This document shows positions 4,912-7,365 of a stretch of 7,365 nucleotides of DNA, in pieces. The DNA lies in assembly GCA_900551885.1 (NCBI GenBank), contig URXS01000092.1, positions 1-7,365 of the forward strand, in the 5' to 3' direction. Source of the stretch: an uncultured Oscillibacter sp. (lineage in GTDB: Bacteria; Bacillota; Clostridia; Oscillospirales; Oscillospiraceae). The translations under genes and the position numbers were made by a program. Below the pieces are notes generated by a model. That model had not been told where the DNA came from, ran no database searches, and saw only the letters and a list, made by a program, of their open reading frames with translations. Position 1 is the stretch's first letter. Each line of letters opens with the position of its first letter.

Positions 4912-5808
4912 ATGGAGATGCGGCAGTTGAAATATTTTATGGCGGTGGCCAAGGCGGAGAGCTACTCTGCCGCCGCAACGGAGCTGGCGGTGGCACAGCC
5001 CACGTTGTCCATCGCCGTGCGGAATCTGGAGCAGGAGCTGGGCGTTCAGCTCTTTTACACCTTCGGCCGCCGTCAGCGGCTGACGGATGAGGGCCAGCGG
5101 CTGCTGGAGGGCGCCCAGCGGATGATGGAGGAGTACCGCCGCACCGTGGAGGAGGTCCAGAACACCGGGGACACCGCCGCCGGCACGCTGGCGGTGGGCC
5201 TGCCGCCGCTGCTGGGCACCTGCTACTTGGCTTCCCTGATTCCGGAGTTTGCCCGGAAATACCCCAACGTCCGCATCCAGGTGATCGAGCAGGGGTCCTA
5301 CGTCATTGACCAGATGATCGTGGAAGGAGAGCTGGACATCGCGCTGACCTTGAATACCGAGCAGGTGGAGCAGTTTGAGACCCTGCCTTTCACCTGCCAG
5401 CGGGTGGGTGTGATCCTCAACCGGAGCAACCCCCTGTCGGAGCGGGAGAGCCTTTCCATCTCAGACCTGCGTGGTCAGCGGTTCGCCATCTTCAACCGGG
5501 ATTTTGCCCTTCACTGGCAGATTGTGGGGGCCTGCCGCCGGGCCGGTTATGCCCCCCAGATTGTGTTGCTGTCCTCCCAGTGGGACTTTTTGGTGGAAGT
5601 GGCAGCTCAGAACCGGGCCATCACCATCCTGCCCAAGCCCATCTATGACAAGTACCCCTCCGCCGCGGTGCGGTGGGTGCCGCTGTCGGACGGTCCCAGA
5701 GCCTGGGACGTGCGGCTGGCATGGAACAAAAAACGCTATATGTCCAACGCCTGCAAGGCCTTTTTGTCCCATGTGGAGGGCCGCCGCCCGCCGGACGATA
5801 TGCCGTGA
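4912..5808 (+). CDS. LysR-family transcriptional regulator
   Basis: The 298-residue protein has the standard LysR length. Residues 3-62 form the winged helix-turn-helix: RQLKYFMAVAKAESYSAAA, then AQPTLSIAVRNLEQELGVQLF, with the wing around FGRRQRLTDEG. A long linker helix (about 63-85) mediates dimerisation. Residues 91-290 are the periplasmic-binding-protein-like effector domain, opening with GTLAVGLPP and including a LDIALTL strand (141-147). The effector is not identifiable from sequence. ATG 4912 has GGAGG (4901-4905) 6 bases upstream; a second ATG two codons later is less well placed. It lies in tandem behind the flavoprotein gene rather than divergent from its target, the more common LysR layout. 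It may regulate that gene, itself, or a distant target. The membrane protein gene follows after 48 bases with no promoter visible and is probably co-transcribed. Confidence 0.92.
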   Translation: MEMRQLKYFMAVAKAESYSAAATELAVAQPTLSIAVRNLEQELGVQLFYTFGRRQRLTDEGQRLLEGAQRMMEEYRRTVEEVQNTGDTAAGTLAVGLPPLLGTCYLASLIPEFARKYPNVRIQVIEQGSYVIDQMIVEGELDIALTLNTEQVEQFETLPFTCQRVGVILNRSNPLSERESLSISDLRGQRFAIFNRDFALHWQIVGACRRAGYAPQIVLLSSQWDFLVEVAAQNRAITILPKPIYDKYPSAAVRWVPLSDGPRAWDVRLAWNKKRYMSNACKAFLSHVEGRRPPDDMP

Positions 5809-5856
5809 AAGAGCTGTTTCACCGGGGGCGCCTCGTGAGAGGAGTGAGAGACGATC

Positions 5857-6096
5857 ATGCATCCGTTTTTCGGTTCGATTGTTTCCGATGAAGAGGGCTG
5901 GCTGACGGTCCTGGTGGGATTTCCACTGATCGGCCTGGCCCTCTGGGGCCTGAACGCCTTCAGTCTGAACCGGCTGAAAAAGGGCAAGGCCGACTATTCG
6001 AAGGAAGGCTTCCGCAGGCAGGGGCGGCTGGTCGGCGCGGCGGTGGTGGCGGTGATCATTCTGGCGGCGGTCCTGCTGAACCTGATCTTTGACTGA
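5857..6096 (+). CDS. Small two-helix membrane protein of unknown function
   Basis: The 79-residue product has two predicted membrane helices, about residues 14-36 (GWLTVLVGFPLIGLALWGL and following) and 57-78. They are joined by a basic loop with eight Arg/Lys residues (39-57). Acidic residues D11, E12 and E13 precede helix one. By the positive-inside rule the loop is cytoplasmic and both termini face outside. I do not recognise a family. The ATG at 5857 is the only good start, since an in-frame stop (TGA) lies at 5845-5847. AGGAG (5840-5844) is 12 bases away, rather far, so translation may be modest or rely partly on the GAGAG at 5846-5850. It follows the LysR gene by 48 bases with no separate promoter and ends ahead of a strong terminator. 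It is likely real because of its coherent topology, but its link to the regulator is only positional. Confidence 0.7.
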   Translation: MHPFFGSIVSDEEGWLTVLVGFPLIGLALWGLNAFSLNRLKKGKADYSKEGFRRQGRLVGAAVVAVIILAAVLLNLIFD

Positions 6097-6136
6097 GCAC
6101 CCCGCATTTTGTACCATATTGAAAAGAGTAAAGTAC

Positions 6137-6167
6137 ACAGGCGGCGCCCCCATGGGGCGCCGCCTGT
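6137..6167. terminator. Bidirectional intrinsic terminator between convergent genes
   Basis: ACAGGCGGCGCCCC-CAT-GGGGCGCCGCCTGT is a perfect 14-bp stem. On the plus strand it is followed by TGTTTCTTAT, ending the LysR/membrane-protein unit. On the minus strand it is followed by GTACTTTACTCTTTTC and lies 6 bases past the ComM-family stop codon. The T-tracts are moderate on both sides. Confidence 0.85.
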
Positions 6168-6173
6168 TGTTTC

Positions 6174-7365
6174 TTATCCCTTCAGGATGTCGGTATTCCG
6201 GTACTGGATGGCCTCGGCCAGATGCTCCGGCCCGATGGCCTCTGCTCCGTCCAGGTCCGCGATGGTCCGGGCCACCCGGAGGATCCGGTCATGGGACCGG
6301 GCGGTGAGGCCCATGCGGTCGAAGGCGGTTTTCATCAGGGCCTCTCCGGCGCCATCCAGACGGCAGAATTCCCCGATCTGGGCCGGGGCCATGTGGGCAT
6401 TGCAGGTGACGGCGGTACCGGCAAAGCGGCTGGCCTGAATGGCTCTGGCTTTGTCCACCCGTGCCTTCACCACAGCGGAGGACTCCGGCGTGGCCTTGCG
6501 GCGCAGGGCCTCATACTCCACCGAGGGGACGGTGACGTGGAGGTCAATCCGGTCCAGCAGAGGGCCGGAGATCTTTTCCACGTATCTGGCCACCTCCCGC
6601 TCCGAGCAGGTACACCGGCCGGAGGGGTGTCCCCGCCAGCCGCAGCGGCAGGGGTTCATGGCGCACACCAGTTGGAACCGGGCAGGCAGGTGCAGTGTGC
6701 CGCCGGAGCGGGCCACGGTGACCTCCCCGTCCTCCAGAGGCTGGCGCATGGCCTCCAGTACGTCCCGGTGGAATTCCGGTAGCTCGTCCAGGAACAGCAC
6801 GCCGTTGTGGGCCAGGGAGATCTCCCCGGGCCGCAAGGTGGGACCGCCGCCGGTCAGGGCCGCGGCGGAGGCGGTGTGGTGGGGACTGCGGAAGGGCCGC
6901 CGGGTCAGCAGCGGGTGCTGCGGGTCCGTCAGTCCCGCCACGGACCAGATGCCGGAGACCTCCAGGGCTTCCGCCCGGGTCATGTCCGGCAGAATGGAGG
7001 GCAGGCGCTTTGCCAGCATGGACTTGCCGGTGCCGGGGGAGCCGATCAGCAGCAGGTTGTGCCCGCCTGCCGCGGCGATCTCCAGCGCCCGCTTCACGTT
7101 CTCCTGCCCCATGACATCGGCAAAGTCCGGCAGGGGGCGATCAGACGGCTTCGGCTGCCAGCGCGGCGCGGGGGTCATAGGCGCGTCGCCGTTGAGGTGG
7201 GCGATGAGCTGGGAGACGCTCTCTACCCCGTAGACCGTCAGGCCGTCGGCCAGCGTAGCTTCCGCGGCGTTCTGGGCAGGGACATACAGAGTCCTGACGC
7301 CCAGACGGGCGGCGCACAGCGCCATGGGCAGCACGCCGGTGACGGGGCGCAGCGCGCCGGTAAGG
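6174..7365 (-). CDS. comM: YifB/ComM-family Mg-chelatase-like AAA+ ATPase, N-terminus cut by window edge
   Basis: The window holds 396 residues; the frame is open to the right edge, reading LTGALRPVTG before a GTG at 7334, which is therefore internal and not a start. Full-length relatives have about 500 residues, so roughly 110 are missing. Residues 1-57 are the end of the N-terminal Lon-protease-like fold (VLPMAL, VPAQNAAEA). The AAA+ core has Walker A GSPGTGKS (108-115), Walker B VLFLDE (189-194) and LLDRIDL (269-275). The four-Cys cluster C239, C241, C251 and C253 in NPCRCG...RCTCSE is typical of the family. The C-terminal Mg-chelatase-type domain ends with RILRVARTIADL and HLAEAIQYR. In Haemophilus and Vibrio, ComM is a hexameric branch-migration helicase that aids integration of DNA taken up by transformation; many non-competent bacteria also carry it, so a general recombination role is likely. 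It is convergent with the gene before it. Confidence 0.93.
   Translation of the reverse strand, partial: LTGALRPVTGVLPMALCAARLGVRTLYVPAQNAAEATLADGLTVYGVESVSQLIAHLNGDAPMTPAPRWQPKPSDRPLPDFADVMGQENVKRALEIAAAGGHNLLLIGSPGTGKSMLAKRLPSILPDMTRAEALEVSGIWSVAGLTDPQHPLLTRRPFRSPHHTASAAALTGGGPTLRPGEISLAHNGVLFLDELPEFHRDVLEAMRQPLEDGEVTVARSGGTLHLPARFQLVCAMNPCRCGWRGHPSGRCTCSEREVARYVEKISGPLLDRIDLHVTVPSVEYEALRRKATPESSAVVKARVDKARAIQASRFAGTAVTCNAHMAPAQIGEFCRLDGAGEALMKTAFDRMGLTARSHDRILRVARTIADLDGAEAIGPEHLAEAIQYRNTDILKG

Noticed and set aside
5461..6153. Minus-strand open frame spanning the LysR gene end and the small membrane protein gene
   Set aside because: It crosses two plus-strand genes, starts within the terminator hairpin and has no recognisable features.
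7332..7334. GTG as the start of the ComM-family protein
   Set aside because: The frame continues upstream with family-like sequence (LTGALRPVTG) to the window edge, so the GTG is an internal valine codon.

Overview
The window reads as chromosomal DNA from a GC-rich member of the Clostridia, most likely an Oscillospiraceae-type gut bacterium. The signs are strong GGAGG-type ribosome binding sites, sigma-A-like promoters set in short AT-rich patches of otherwise GC-rich DNA, a ThiI without the rhodanese domain, a Clostridia-style collagen-like surface protein, and a stalk/PepSY secreted protein. Genus placement is an inference. I see no mobile element, CRISPR array, tRNA or rRNA.

Left block, minus strand (about 1-2945). 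From upstream to downstream it holds thiI (tRNA 4-thiouridine synthase), cinA (NMN deamidase/CinA) and the N-terminal part of a collagen-like protein that runs off the left edge. The collagen-like gene starts 57 bases after the cinA stop with no clear terminator between them. It has a cysteine/proline-rich head, a short conserved beta-rich segment and at least 13 Gly-X-Y triplets, and resembles spore-surface (exosporium, BclA-like) proteins. The thiI-cinA gap contains a long hairpin without a good T-tract.

Middle. A 307-base divergent intergenic region (2946-3252) separates thiI from a plus-strand gene for a secreted protein with a copper-amine-oxidase-N-type stalk domain and two PepSY repeats. 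This region holds the likely thiI promoter, a thiI leader with competing hairpins, and a 30-base A-tract/T-tract palindrome. The secreted-protein gene ends at a textbook intrinsic terminator.

Right block, plus strand (about 4099-6096). An iron-sulfur-flavoprotein-like FMN reductase gene has its own extended -10 promoter. A LysR-family regulator follows with its own TTGACA promoter, an AT-rich dyad inside that promoter and a perfect hairpin touching its Shine-Dalgarno. A 79-residue two-helix membrane protein comes next. A bidirectional terminator then separates this block from a convergent minus-strand YifB/ComM-family AAA+ ATPase gene, cut by the right edge.

Most genes are recognisable housekeeping or accessory families, and I do not find a convincing new multi-gene system. 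The points most worth a second look are the Cys-rich collagen-like protein, the structured thiI/stalk-PepSY intergenic region, the regulatory structures ahead of the LysR gene, and the uncharacterised small membrane protein.
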